Notes: generated from the letters alone by a model not told the origin. A stretch of DNA of 64,000 nucleotides from Atherix ibis (GCA_958298945.1 OY282606.1:45335920-45399919), one strand, 5' to 3'; positions 9,619-20,983 are shown, numbered from the stretch's first letter. Made by a program: numbers and translations.

Positions 9619-10350
9619 CAAGGTCTGTTCAAAAAAGTAATTTTGAATTTCCGCGGGTATATTCGATTTTCGATTTTTTTGGTGGCGTTATGTTGGTACT
9701 CATGTTTCTCACTTATGCCGATAAGTTCGGCTATTTAGAATGTTCAGTTAATTTTTGACAGCTGTTTTGCTTGCACGTGTTTTAACTCGTCTTCAATTTT
9801 TGCCCATTCCAAAAAATCTATCAAAGAATCTGTATCAAATTTTGTGTGAACAACAAAATTAATTGCGCGGACACATTCAGAATGTTATGAAGTTAAATGG
9901 TGAAGCTACCTTGGACCGAAGCAACGTTTATCGGTAGTACAAAATGTTCTCAGAGAGCCGAGAAGATGTGAACGACGAAAAGCCGAATGTGAAGGTTTTA
10001 CTAACAGTTTTCTTCGATTGCAGAGGTGTGGGGCATTATGAGTTCTTGCCACAGGGTAGAACAGTCAATAAGGAATACTACCTGAACGTTAATAGGAAGA
10101 GCAATAATACAGTCAATAAGAAATATTACCTGCGCGAAGCAATCCGCCAGAAACGCCCGGATTTGTGGAAGAACAAAAATTGGCTTTTGCACCATAATAA
10201 CGCCCCTGCTCACGCATCGTTGCTTGTGCGCCAATTTTTGGCCAAAAACAATACACTAATAATACCGTAGCCACCGTATTTCCCAGATCTGGCCCCCTGT
10301 GACTTTTTCTTGTTCCCGAAACTGAAGAGCCCCATGAACGGACGACGCTA
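9619..10350 (+). mobile_element. Family R mariner, truncated copy
   Basis: Starts caaggtctgttcaaaaaagt after TA. Same insertion site as the copy at 19,958, so it was already present before duplication. It contains the leader, a partial transposase start, a large deletion, then KVLLTVFFDCRGVGHYEFLPQGRTVNKEYYL, a short internal repeat of the VNKEYYL codons, RQKRPDLWKNKNWLLHHNNAPAH (catalytic DN changed to NN) and PDLAPCDFFLFPKLK. It ends abruptly at about 10,350 without a 3' terminal repeat, exactly where similarity to copy 2 stops. Confidence 0.88.
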
Positions 10351-10351
10351 T

Positions 10352-11118
10352 TATAAATTAATGAACGGAATATTTTCATATTAACATATTAATTGATTTT
10401 TTTATTTTAGATATTATCAGTGAGTTTTTACGTTACGAATGGTCATTGTTTTAATAAAAGTTTTGTGATTGGTTTGTGTTTTGTTTGACAAACTTGGAAC
10501 AGCTTTTGTTAGCCTGAATAACTCATAGCTCAATCTTAAGTTAACACCATTCAGTATTGATTTTAACTTACATTTAGGTTAAAACAAATATTGTACCACA
10601 TAATTATATTATAATTTTATTATGCATTTTTTCTAATATAATAAACATGTTAGTATAAATTAAATTTGAAAGCTACAAGATTGAAGCTATTCGAGAAAAT
10701 ATATATTTTGGAAAGAAAACTTTGTACCATTAAATTTCGTACATAATATAATTTTCTAACTTTCGCCAACGATGGTTTCAAGATTTATAGCGGCATGGAA
10801 AAATAGCGCCAATAGGATGGGCGCAGACCAATTTGCTGTTAAGTCTGCTCTATGGCAAATTAACAGTGCAACTAAAGTTGCTCATGAAATGTTCTGTCGA
10901 AATTGCAGAAATGTTATCTCAACTAAAACTATTTATAGTTTTACAAAATTGAGGTAAGATGCCCAATTTTTTAAAAACAACTCTTATTAAAAAGCAAAAG
11001 ATAGGAAATAACCGACAAAAACAACGGAAAAAAAAAATTCCGACTGAATACGCGTTCCCCATACAGAAATGCAGTTACTCAGTAATTAGTCAGGACCCTG
11101 TCAGCGTACGGCGCTTAT
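10352..11118. other. Unique spacer between the duplicated copies
   Basis: No similarity to the block copies noticed. One open frame at 10,772-10,957 (61 codons from ATG) has a less AT-biased composition than its surroundings but no signal peptide, domain or partner exon that I recognise. Treated as unassigned. Confidence 0.4.
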
Positions 11119-12374
11119 ATTCGGAAAGTAATTTCTTTGCTCGGAAAGTAATTTGAAATACGATTTTCTTATACTGAATTAATATTTCATTCAATTAAAT
11201 ATTGACCAGTTTTGGTCGAATATGCTTTGCCATTTTTCTGGCAGTAGCATGATTCCACGCTCATAAAATTTTTGTTCTTTGCTGGCAAAAAACTGATCTA
11301 AGTGATTTTTGACTTCCTCATTTAAATTAAACATTTTACCGTCTATAAGAAATTTGCAGAGATCGGAATAAATGATAATAGAAAGGTGCTACGTCTGGAA
11401 AGTGTGGTGGGTGTGGTAGTAAATCCCATCGAAGCTCTTAAAGCTTTTTTTCGCATTATCCTATTGGAACACTACTCGTATACTTTTCCTATTGATCTAA
11501 CATATTCTGGTCTTTTTTCTTTAAGTGAATTATTCAATTTATCCAACTGATGACAGTATATTTCAGAATTGATCGTTGTGTTGCTCGTTAGAAGCTCAAA
11601 ATAAACGATTTCTTTGAAATCCCACCAAACAGATAGCATAACCTTTTTTTGGTGAATATTGGCTTATGAAGTGCTTTGAACCGATTCATCTTTTCTACTC
11701 CAGGATATTTTGCGCTTAATATTGTTGTAGACAATCCATTTCTCGTCCCTAGTGATGATACGCTTCAAAAATGGATCAGTTTCCATGAGAAGCATATCAC
11801 AAATGTCAATGCGACGGCACAATTTTTTTTCCGTAAGAAGATGAGTAACCCATATATCGAGCTATGAAATAAAACCTAGCCATTTCAAATGATCATGAAT
11901 GGTCAAATTTGATAAATTTAATCTCTCAGCGATCTCACGAGTTGTTATTCGCCGGTTTGCATCAATTAATGCCTTTATTGTGGCTTCATCAGCTTCAATT
12001 GGCCTTGCAGAACGTGGTGGATCTTCGAGAACAAAATTTCCGGATCGAAATTTTGCAAACCAGTTCTAGCGCTCACTTAACACATCTTCTCCATACACAT
12101 CGGATATTTTTTTTCTTGCTTGAACAGGATTTTTATTTTTTCTATAGCAAAAAGATAAAATAAGCCAAAAATGCTGTTTTTCACTTTTCATAATTAAAAT
12201 GGTATCAACTAAAAACTACTATGCAGAATCAATCGAATTTTTTGACAAGCAAGCCTTGCTATATTAGTTGTTATAGTACATATGAGTATGCGGCTTAAGT
12301 GTAAAGTTGGTTGTGAAAAAATACAATTTAATCCTCTGTTGGAAAAAAACGAAATTACTTTCCGAACAACCCAA
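11119..12374 (-). mobile_element. Cecropia-type mariner relic
   Basis: The right end is ttactttccgaacaacccaa followed by TA. The left end carries tcggaaagtaatttc twice in tandem (11,121 and 11,141), an altered terminal repeat. The minus-strand frames read as pieces of a mariner transposase of the Hsmar1-like (cecropia) type: REI(A)ERLNLSN, a WVPH motif, VDEKW-like, KVMLSVWWDFKEIVYFELL, LDKLNNSLKEKRPE, PHPPYSPDLAPSDYHLF and a C-terminal RGIMLLPERWQ-like block. Stops and indels abound. A second copy of the family is at 21,370-22,258 in the opposite orientation. Its right end abuts duplicated block copy 2 within a few bases. Confidence 0.85.
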
Positions 12375-12376
12375 TA

Positions 12377-13507
12377 TAATATTATTTGCAAACAGAAAAA
12401 GTTTTGAATTGCGTTGTGTTCCAAGTAGGGTGCTCATGGCAGCTTCTAGCTGGTCGTATCTGCTAACCCAATGGCAAATATTAACTTAAGTTGTCCTCAG
12501 GTATACGGAGTAGAAACATTACAGAAAGTTTCCTTCATCATATTTTCATAGGTCTTCTGCCCAAACGAGCCCCATCTATCAACCCTGTGACGTTCAATTT
12601 ACAATCTCTCATTTTCTAACGAAATATTATCTCTCACAAATTTTCTTTTTTAATGATATTATTTCTATTGTAGACCTTATAAATCTCTCAGTAAGCTTTC
12701 CAAGTATTCATTTTACTATTTTTAATTGACATACCGTACAAAATTTTACTAACCATTGAACTTGCAAATCATCAATTTGGTGAGCTCGGGCAATTATAGG
12801 TCTCACAATCGTAGTGCTACACTATCCTCTCAACTGGTTCATGTCGTACTGAGCTAATATGCAAGCAAATAATCATATCCAGTATGTGGACTTCGATAAT
12901 ACTCGAGGTTTGATTCCTAACCAAATTAAAATTATTATAAAATATTTAAAAACTTTCTGTAAAAAAAGTGCATGAATAAAACAATATATTTGCACATAGC
13001 AATTATTTTGAATGTGAAACTATTATTTAAATTTTTGTACAAATGGTAATATGTTAAATCAAAATTTTAGTATCATTAGAATTAATACAAAATAAAGCGG
13101 ATTTTAATATGTTAGATATATTCATTTATATTTTGTAACCGAACGGCAACGGAAATATTTTTTTGTCCATTATTTTTTACCCAATTTTTAGTTTCTTTTT
13201 AGAAAAATATAAAATCAACACATTTTCCGCATTTTTTTGATTTTATCAAACATATTTTTTAAAAGGCAAACTACCTTGTACATGATACAAAAATTCATAA
13301 AATTCGGAAATAATAACTTTTGCACAAAAAAAATTTAATTACCTAAAAAAAATCTCTCAAAATTAGGTCACGGTTTACTTATTTACTAGAGAAAATTATA
13401 TTTCAATTAATTTTAATACTAAATCGGCTGAATTTTAATATTTTTCTTCTATATAACTTAGTCAGCAAAAATCTTTGCCACAAAAACAATTCGATCATTT
13501 TGCAAAA
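12377..13507. other. Upstream region of gene A', no gene seen
   Basis: Counterpart of 1,976-3,015, AT-rich, with several small indels. A TATA-like TATATAA at 13,450-13,456 precedes gene A'. No coding potential recognised. Confidence 0.5.
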
Positions 13508-14106
13508 ATGGATATTTATCATCTCTTTATCCTTATAAGCTATTGTGGGTTTTCTCAAACTGCACGGGTAATATTTACAAAAAAAAACTATAATAAATAA
13601 TTTTCATTTAAATATTTTTAATATTTACACGCTCTTTACAGAATCAAAACTTTGGTACTTCGTTAGAATATAGTCAACCAACATTAACCTTTAAACAAAA
13701 TATGCTGAATGTTAATTTCACATTTGAGAACAACAAAACTCTGAACGCAGACGCAGTTACTTTTTTAGAACTTAAAAATGTTATAATATCAGCATCTATC
13801 TACTTTATCAGAAGTACGTCTACAAATCGTGCCTACTTTTATCGCATTAAATACTGTGATATTATTTCAAATTCTCGACGAAATTTTTTGTCAAATATTA
13901 TTTCACAAGTGGTCAAAGACCATTCGAATTTCTCAGTATCATCATGCATTGTTCAGCCAAATACATATTCGATTTATAATTTTAGTGTTCCAAGCAAATC
14001 AAATATACCACTTCCTACAGTTTATTTTAGAGTAGAATTAATATTTTACAACAATCGAAATGTGGAATTTCTGAAAATATCTATTTATGGAAGAATTAAA
14101 GGATAG
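13508..14106 (+). CDS. DUF1091-like secreted protein A' (paralogue of A)
   Basis: Proposed CDS is join(13508..13567,13642..14106), 174 residues, 74-bp intron (gtaata to tttacag, phase 0). The signal peptide differs from A by one residue (FCG to YCG). Cys92 (RIKYCDI) and Cys122 (SVSSC) are kept. By hand alignment of exon 2 from its internal ATG, A and A' differ at about 37 of 405 nucleotides, of which only about 4 are silent. Changes cluster in the N-terminal strand region and in residues 140-150, while the segment around the second cysteine is identical. The pattern suggests diversifying selection on a functional protein, not decay. Possible poly(A) signal AATAAA at 14242-14247. Confidence 0.85.
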
Positions 14107-16215
14107 TCAAAATCACCAAAAATCATATGAAGTTTTTACTATGAGCAATTGTAATAGTTCATTTGTTTTTCTTTTAAAATTATTTATTGCCTTATATAAT
14201 TCTTTTTTGAAAAAGGTATATTACGGATTATATGTTATGTAAATAAACGTCCATCAAATTATTAGATTGCTTTAAAAAGACTTTTATTTTTGGAGGTATC
14301 TCATAAAGACGACGCTTGTGCTTCGAATTGTGACTTTCTACATAAAAACTACGTATATTCATTTAAGATTATTTTCTTATTATTATTTGCCATATCTAGG
14401 ATATCTGATATACTATAAGAGAGGTGAAGTCTTTATCTATTGTTCTTTAATTTTTGGAATATATTATTCATATTTCTGATTTATTCATTTTGAACTAATG
14501 AAAAACTATTGAATTTATTGTACTTAAGTAATAACTTTCTATCGAGTAATTGTACTTGTTGACATTTTGTGATGTATAAGCATTAAAATTTTATTTGTAA
14601 ATTTTTCAAAAAACACATGCTGTAAAAAATTTGTATTTACTTAATAACTTTTTTTTCAAAAGTAAACAGGATTCAAAATAAAATTGTTCCATCCAGGCAA
14701 CTCTCTTTAAATATTACACTAGTCTTTAATAAACAGAATTCTCCATTGTGCGCTGTGAAATTTTTTTTCACAAAATAACAAATTTTTATTTTCTTATATT
14801 GATTTAATTTTGTTAAAAAATAATATAATATATTATTATTTAAGTAGACGCCACAAGATTTCTTGCAAGACTCATATCAAAAAATGTATCAAAAATTATT
14901 TCAAAATTATTTTGGGGTAATTTCTGATAAAATTTTGAACAGTTCGAGTTGTAATTTGCTTTTAGATATAAAATTTAAATAATCTTCTTGTTCAAGCTAC
15001 ATATACGCGTAGTCTAGATTAAGATATTTAACTTTAGGCCAAAAAAAAGTCTTTATCACACTGCCACAGTACTCAGAATTGATGGTAACAATATCTCCTT
15101 CTTTATTTATTGACCAATAATACCTTTTGAGAACAATGCACACCAGATTTTTTATTGACCAATAATTATTATTAATGTTTTAACACTGCAGCCTATTTTT
15201 GAATTAAGTATTGATAAGATGGGCTTTCATCCATAAATTTATCTCCCCCTCCAGTAAAAAATTTTTACACCTATGGTATTCTGTGAATGTACTGCTTGTC
15301 ACAATTTTTCTATACTATATAAGTTGTCCTATCTTTATCACACGGAATATTTTAATTTCTGAATAGTGGACATATAGCCTATCTCTGGTTCCATAATTAC
15401 TAATAGGGCTATACTCTTTCAAAGCTTCTTCATTACTGCCCAAAAAATTCTCCAATTTCTGCACCATATACTAAACTAGATTGGAAAAAGCAGAATTTTT
15501 TTTAAATATTTACTCAAGTAAAATAAGACTTTGTTAGTAAGTATAACCCTCTGCTTTAATTTTCCATTGATATTATTATGAACTTTTAATACAAATCCTT
15601 AATAACGAAGATCTCATGAAACTTTAAGGTTATGTAAAATAATTGTTATATTTTATCTTGCGGAGATTTTATATTAGGTTTTGTACTAATTTTTACTAAG
15701 TAGAAGAAATTTTCTCCCATTTCGGTTTAGCTCAGTATTTTTTGTGCGGGTTAGAGATTGGACATTTCACAAAACAAGACAGACAGTATTTATTGTTTAG
15801 AAAATATGGTAGGATAGCAGGTTTCATTAGTTTTTATGACATATTCTACTAAGTGATAGTATTAATTTGGGTTAATTTTAAAATTTCTAAGGGAAAAGGA
15901 TCACAACTGCTGAGAATCCATCAAAAACTACGTGATTAGTTCGCTTTGGAGCAGCGGAAGTGTGAGCTGTGCTCTGATCTTATTCAGAATATTTTTTTAA
16001 AGAGAAGTTTTTATTGTACTGATTTTTATTTAATAAACACGCAATTCATTATAGATTAAAATAAAATTATAATCAAAATGTAAAATAACATGGCAAAAAT
16101 CGAAAAAATTACTTTTATGATTGCCAATGCTACGGGTGGCATAACTCGATTCATTTAAACTAAAATCTAATATATATAAATATTATGTAGAATATAAAAT
16201 AATTAAAAATTTCAG
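14107..16215. other. Intergenic between A' and B', includes an empty mariner site
   Basis: Counterpart of 3,618-6,346. At about 15,634-15,635 the TA is the unoccupied target of the mariner found in copy 1 at 5,072-5,818. It also contains a stretch at about 15,800-15,940 with no counterpart in copy 1. No coding region recognised. Confidence 0.55.
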
Positions 16216-16406
16216 AATATTAACTGGTAGTAACTGAATGCATTATATTTATTTCGTGTAATGATAATATCATCATCGTTATTATATTGTGTATACACTT
16301 CTCCATAATAGCAGAAATTAGGCTATTATAGAAAAGTGTAGAACCGTGATGATATTATCTTTACCTGAAATAATAATTATACGTTCAGTTACTATCAGTT
16401 AATATT
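16216..16406. repeat. Long inverted repeat upstream of gene B'
   Basis: Arms 16216-16278 and 16345-16406, almost identical to the structure at 6347-6537 in copy 1, again ending about 80 bp before the start codon. One difference lies at the base of the right arm (gaaccgtgatg versus gaagcgtgatg). Confidence 0.75.
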
Positions 16407-16487
16407 CCTAAGTAAGGTCAAATATTATTTGTCTTATTAGTATACGATTTTTGAAACTTATAGACAGTATTCAACGTGGTTAAAAAG

Positions 16488-17096
16488 ATGAAATTCATTA
16501 TAATTTTAGTGTCTATATTACATACTGGAAAGTCACAATCATTTAACGTATTATTACCAGTAATAATTACTGCCATATTAAATTAGCAGCTTAATTTTTC
16601 GAAAACTTTTATATTCTTTCAGGGCTATAATAGTTCATATATACTGGAATATAATCAACTAGATATGACATATGATCCAAAAATTTTAAAATTAAATTAT
16701 TCATTTGTGGATAATAGAATACTGAGCTTCGTTACAGTAACTTATGTTGAGCTAAAAAATATTGTATTTTCCTTGGCTATAGATTTCATAAATAATGGTA
16801 AACCAAATCGTGCCTTTTATAATCGAATCAAATATTGTGATATTTTATCTAATAAAAGAATCAATTTATTTTCGGATTTGATTTCAATAGCCATAAGGAA
16901 ATTTTCAAATGTCTCAACAACATCATGTACTGTTTCGCCGAACACTTACGTTATAAATAATTTTTCATTACCGACCAAACTGCACACTTTTTTTATTCTA
17001 CCTACGGTGACGTCCCAAATAACATTAACATTTTTTAATAATAAGAAGAAACAATATGCTAAATCTTCAATTTATGCTAAAATACGACCAGCATAA
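16488..17096 (+). CDS. DUF1091-like secreted protein B' (paralogue of B)
   Basis: Proposed CDS is join(16488..16547,16623..17096), 177 residues, with a 75-bp phase-0 intron. The leader differs from B by one residue (TGNSQ to TGKSQ). Exon 2 begins GYNSSYILEYNQLDMTYDPKIL, where B has AYNSSY and NVKYNPKIL. Cys92 and Cys122 are kept, while a third cysteine near the C-terminus of B (YAKCT) is Ser here. Hand count against B exon 2: about 17 amino-acid-changing and 7 silent nucleotide differences over about 390 positions, so constraint is weak to moderate. Possible poly(A) signal at 17115-17120. Confidence 0.85.
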
Positions 17097-17214
17097 TATG
17101 TTCAGAAACTCAAAAATAAAATATATAATTTACGAGTATTACTTTAAAGGATTACTTCAAGAGTTTATGGAAAATCGACTTAATTTCTTGTATAATAAAT
17201 CAACTAAATAAAAA

Positions 17215-18095
17215 TTGTGTTAAAAAAATTGCATTTTTTTATATAATTTTTATATTCTATAATGAGCATCAAAGTCCTTATAAAGATTGTACCAACGAGT
17301 ATGACAAAAAAAACCTTATAAAAATTGATCCCGCAGATAATTTTCTGGATATAATGAACCACCGTTTTTTAATATTTATATTGGTTCAATATTTTTGATC
17401 TTTAGATTACAAATGCATGAAAATTAATGCACATACAAGATATGGCAAAAAAGTAATGAGAATTTTCCTACACTTAGCTTACGCACTAGTCTCTCCTATA
17501 CGTATAGTACAAGCGGAACATTATGTTTTTGCAGTGCGTTACGGATAATGGTAGAGCAAAATTTGTAGCAACGATATGCTATCAAATTTTGTGTTCCAGT
17601 CAGTGCTAACGGAAAGTAAGCGGAATATTATTTATCGAGAGTATAAGTTTTTCGGTGGATTAAATTATTTTTGAAGGATCGAGTAATAGTGGAAGATGAA
17701 TTTCGCTTAGGGAGGCGTTCAACAACGAAAACTGATATAAAATATTGAAGAATTGAGAACTTTTTTGCGGTCAGACCATCGATTAACATTGAATTTGATG
17801 AGAATTCACTCTGACAATGCCCCTTGTTTTTGATCTGTCGAAATAAGAGATTTCTACGATTTCCTCAGCCCACCTCGGATTTCATGCGACTTTTTTTTGT
17901 TTTCCAAGATCAAAAAACTTTTGAAAGGACTTGTTAATGTCGATAAAATGTAAGGAAGCGTAATCGAGGGGCTGAAAGTGACTTCAATTAAAGCCCCTCG
18001 GTACTGTTGCGGAAGATGGAAACAACGCCTCCGTCGGTGCATGGCTGTTTTTAATAATTTTTTTGTACAATTAACGTAAAAACTAATTAATTTTT
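17215..18095 (+). mobile_element. Insertion unique to copy 2 containing an old mariner relic
   Basis: Flanking sequence joins continuously in copy 1 near 7,300-7,310, so about 0.88 kb is extra here. Within it, 17,540-17,800 translates in pieces to a mariner N-terminus: a YAIKFCV-like start, VEDEFRLGRRSTTKTD and LRSDHRLTLNLM (helix-turn-helix linker region). About 17,860-18,050 reads CDFFLFSKIKKLLKG and GRWKQRLRRC-like C-terminal blocks. The catalytic core is missing. The minus-strand open frame at 17,854-18,129 is an antisense shadow. Confidence 0.7.
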
Positions 18096-18712
18096 TAAAT
18101 AGTAAAGGATTTTTTACGAGTACAGTCAAGTAAAAAATTATACCATTATTCTGATAATTAGCGCAAACTTATCAGATTTTGATAATTCCTTCTGAATTGG
18201 TCTCTTAGATTTTGATTCTTAAGGAAGCTTATTATTTTTTAATAACTAATACTATATCAATGGTTATACTATGCATTGAAGATAGTTTTTATAAATATTA
18301 TTGTTGAAATAAATTTTGCTGTCAATATGATAATGTATTTTTAATGTTATTATCTTAGCAAATAATGTTAGAAACTATCAAAAAATTACGCGATTCTCAG
18401 AGTGCACAAAGGTTATTACAAGTACAAATACAATTATGACCTCAAATTTTTACAATAATACATTTTTGACATACCTTATATAGAATATAGGAGCCTAAAA
18501 TAATTATAACAAAAGGCCAATTTAAAAAAATAAAATCATGGACCAATTATAAGATCGGTAAAATAATCAAATTCAAATTAGCTTTGAATTATTAAAAATA
18601 AAAATTTACGCTTAACTACTTTGTAGTATAATATAAATAATTTCACAAATTGTATTTCGTTATATTTTTTATTGTATCTAAAATAAACTTGCAAAGTAGT
18701 TGCATACCGAAA
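18096..18712. other. Intergenic upstream of gene C'
   Basis: Matches about 7,305-8,314 of copy 1 with a deletion of several hundred bases, including most of the right arm of the hairpin seen at 8,137-8,192. Retains the TATAAAT-like site near 18,633. Confidence 0.5.
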
Positions 18713-19302
18713 ATGTTATTAAAAACTATTCTATTCTGTCTATTACATTTTGGATTATCACAAACAATTGATGTAATTTTATTTTTGGGAATTTTCATTT
18801 GAAAAAAATGATATTTAATTTTTTTTTCTTCTAGAATAAAACTATCACTTGTTTATTGGAATACGGCCAACCAAATATAAGCTATGATCCAAAAATTCTT
18901 AAATTGAATTATTCATTTTTGAACAACGTAACACTAAGTTTGGTTGCAGTAACGAATATTGAATTAAAAAATATTTTTTTATCCTTGACGACTAATTTTA
19001 TAAATAATGGCAAATCAAATCGCGCACTTTATCGTCGAATCAATTATTGTGACATGTTGTCTAATAAGAGAATTAATTACATTTCGAATTTATTTGCGAC
19101 AGCCATTAGGAAATTTTCAAATATCTCAGCAACATCGTGTACTCTCAGACCAAATACTTACGTTGTTGATAATTTTTCATTACCAACAATAATACAATTT
19201 CCACTACCTACAGTATCATTTAAGATGACATTAATTTTGTTCAACAATAGAAAAAAAGAATTCGTAAAGTCAGTTCTACATGGTAAACTAAAACGATTAT
19301 AA
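18713..19302 (+). CDS. DUF1091-like secreted protein C' (paralogue of C)
   Basis: Proposed CDS is join(18713..18772,18835..19302), 175 residues, 62-bp phase-0 intron. Signal peptide and intron match C base for base as far as I checked. Cys92 is present (TGT at 19048-19050) and Cys122 is present, so C' has the full family cysteine pattern that C has lost. Other differences from C are Asn to Asp near residue 133 and Glu to Val near residue 147. Only one silent difference was seen in exon 2. This is far closer than A/A' or B/B', pointing to recent gene conversion or a separate later exchange. Possible poly(A) signal at 19431-19436. Confidence 0.86.
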
Positions 19303-19957
19303 CATGTCGGTGCACATGTAACTATTCTGAAAATATTTTAAGGGGTATTCACAAGTCTAGTAATTTTTTTTTATTTTCCGACATAACTTATTATTTTACA
19401 TTTTAATAATTGTTTAATTCACTGTAGAGGAATAAAAATAATATACTAAATATTAGATTGTGTATTTACTTTTTCATATATGCTAGCATACCTAAAAGAC
19501 CTTTTCTACAAAGAGGAATGACTACATAGATACACTACTATTTCCAGTATACCTCAACTGCCAAACCAAAACTAGTTTCACCACTAGGATTTAATTAAAT
19601 ACTAAAAGATATTCAGTTTTAGAGTACAAAAATTCCGATAAAAAAATACTATTTGCACGAACAAAAAATGCAACCTTCATAGATATTAATCAATGAAAAA
19701 CAAGAGGTCACCGCCATAACATATACAATAATGACACTTGTTTCTAATGACTGTAGTCTTTAGTTACGATTATGATAGTATCTATGATGAAAAACTATAA
19801 AATATCAGTACGTTAATTCAACTATGATGGTCGGGAAGTTGAGACTTTAATCAATCGATCCAAACATCGCAGGATTATGACCCTCAGTGACAATTTCACA
19901 GTTAACGGAGGTCTCAACTGCGTGCGACATTGTTTGCAGAACAACCACAATGGCGTA
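19303..19957. other. 3' flank of C' with copy-specific filler
   Basis: Matches copy 1 except for 19,519-19,636, which replaces the cytochrome b fragment of copy 1 with unrelated sequence of unknown origin. Confidence 0.5.
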
Positions 19958-20760
19958 CAAGGTCTGTTCAAAAAAGTAATTTTGAATTTCCGCGGGTATA
20001 TTCGATTTTCGATTTTTTTGGTGGCGTTATGTTGGTACTCATGTTTCTCACTTATGCCGATAAGTTCGGCTATTTAGAATGTTCAGTTAATTTTAGACAG
20101 CTGCTTTGCTTGCACGTTTTTTGGCTCGTCTTCAATTTTTGCCCATTCCAAAAAATCGATCAAAGAATCTGTATCAAAATTTGTGTGAAAAACAAAATTA
20201 ATTGCGCGGACGCATTCCGAATTGGGACCGAAGCAACATTTATCGGTTGTATAAAATGTTCTCAAAGGGCCGAGTTTTCTTCGATTACAGGGGCGCGGTG
20301 CATAATGAGTTCTTGGCACAGTGTAGAACGGTCAATAAGGAATATTACCTGCAAGTTGTGCGCACGTTGCGGGAAGTAATCCGCCAGAAACGCCCGGATT
20401 TGTGGAAGAACAAAAATTGGCTTTTGCCATTTTTGGCCAAAAACAACACACTAATAATACGGCAGCCACCGTATTCCCCAGATCTGGACCCGTGTGACTT
20501 TTCTTGTTCCCGAAACTGAAGAGCCCCATGAACGGACGACGCTACGCTACGATTGAGGAGATAAAGACGACATCAAAGGAGGAGCTGAACAAGATCACAA
20601 AAAATGATTTTTTGAAGTGCTTCGAGGATTGGAAAAAACGTTGGCACAAGTGTATAATATCTGTTGGGAATTACTTTGAAGGAGACAAAATAGATATTCA
20701 TGAAAAAATAAATAATTTTTGAAAAAACCAAAATTCGCGATACTTTTTGAACAGACCTCG
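19958..20760 (+). mobile_element. Family R mariner, internally deleted, both ends present
   Basis: Begins caaggtctgttcaaaaaagt after TA and ends aaaattcgcgatactttttg...acctcg before TA, giving target-site duplication TA and inverted terminal repeats. Transposase pieces: a CVKNKIN(C)AD-like start, then a jump to VFFDYRGAVHNEFLAQCRTVNKEYYLQVVRTLRE, RQKRPDLWKNKNWLL directly joined to PFLAKNNTL (DNAPAH block deleted), PPYSPDLDPCDF, and the C-terminal FLKCFEDWKKRWHKCI and YFEGDKIDIHE. It shares its insertion site with the 9,619 copy but has different deletions. Confidence 0.88.
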
Positions 20761-20983
20761 TATTTTGTTAAATACCAGGTCATGTTGTTGGTGTTAAAAT
20801 CACGATCTCTCAAATCCCATATAAATGCCACTTAATCAAGAATTTCTGTTTGATTAGGATTCATTCCATTGTATAAAGTGGCCACTAAAAAACTAACTTG
20901 TTCATTTTCAATCGTTTTTTTTATTGATTATAGGGTATCTATTGGAGATTATTTTTGGCAAGGAGTTTGATTAAATTGGCAAC

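Larger units (their letters stand above)
1975..10351. repeat. Segmental duplication, copy 1 (8.4 kb)
   Basis: The stretch from about 1,975 to 10,351 reappears in the same orientation at about 12,375-20,545. Both contain, in order, DUF1091-like genes A, B and C and the 5' part of a family R mariner. Matching landmarks lie at a roughly constant offset: gene A exon 2 at 3,153 and 13,642, gene C start at 8,315 and 18,713, and the 3' tail at 9,538 and 19,877. Left edge: a tract containing gaattgcgttgtgttccaag-like sequence near 2,010 and 12,400. Right edge: similarity stops inside the mariner at about 10,351. Copy-specific insertions are a mariner at 5,072-5,818 and a mitochondrial fragment near 9,170. 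Confidence 0.92.
12375..20545. repeat. Segmental duplication, copy 2 (8.2 kb)
   Basis: Direct repeat of about 1,975-10,351 carrying genes A', B' and C' plus the family R mariner. Relative to copy 1 it lacks the 5,072 mariner and the cytochrome b fragment, and it has an extra piece at about 17,215-18,095. Coding divergence falls from A (about 9% of exon 2 nucleotides) through B (about 6%) to C (about 1%) by hand alignment, so the two copies have not evolved uniformly. Confidence 0.92.

Noticed and set aside
9538..9738. 66-codon open frame identical in both block copies (also 19,877-20,077)
   Set aside because: Its second half is mariner terminal repeat and leader, so identity reflects recent common origin of the segment and not coding constraint. 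No signal peptide or domain.
10772..10957. 61-codon frame between the block copies
   Set aside because: Less AT-rich but without family resemblance or gene structure.
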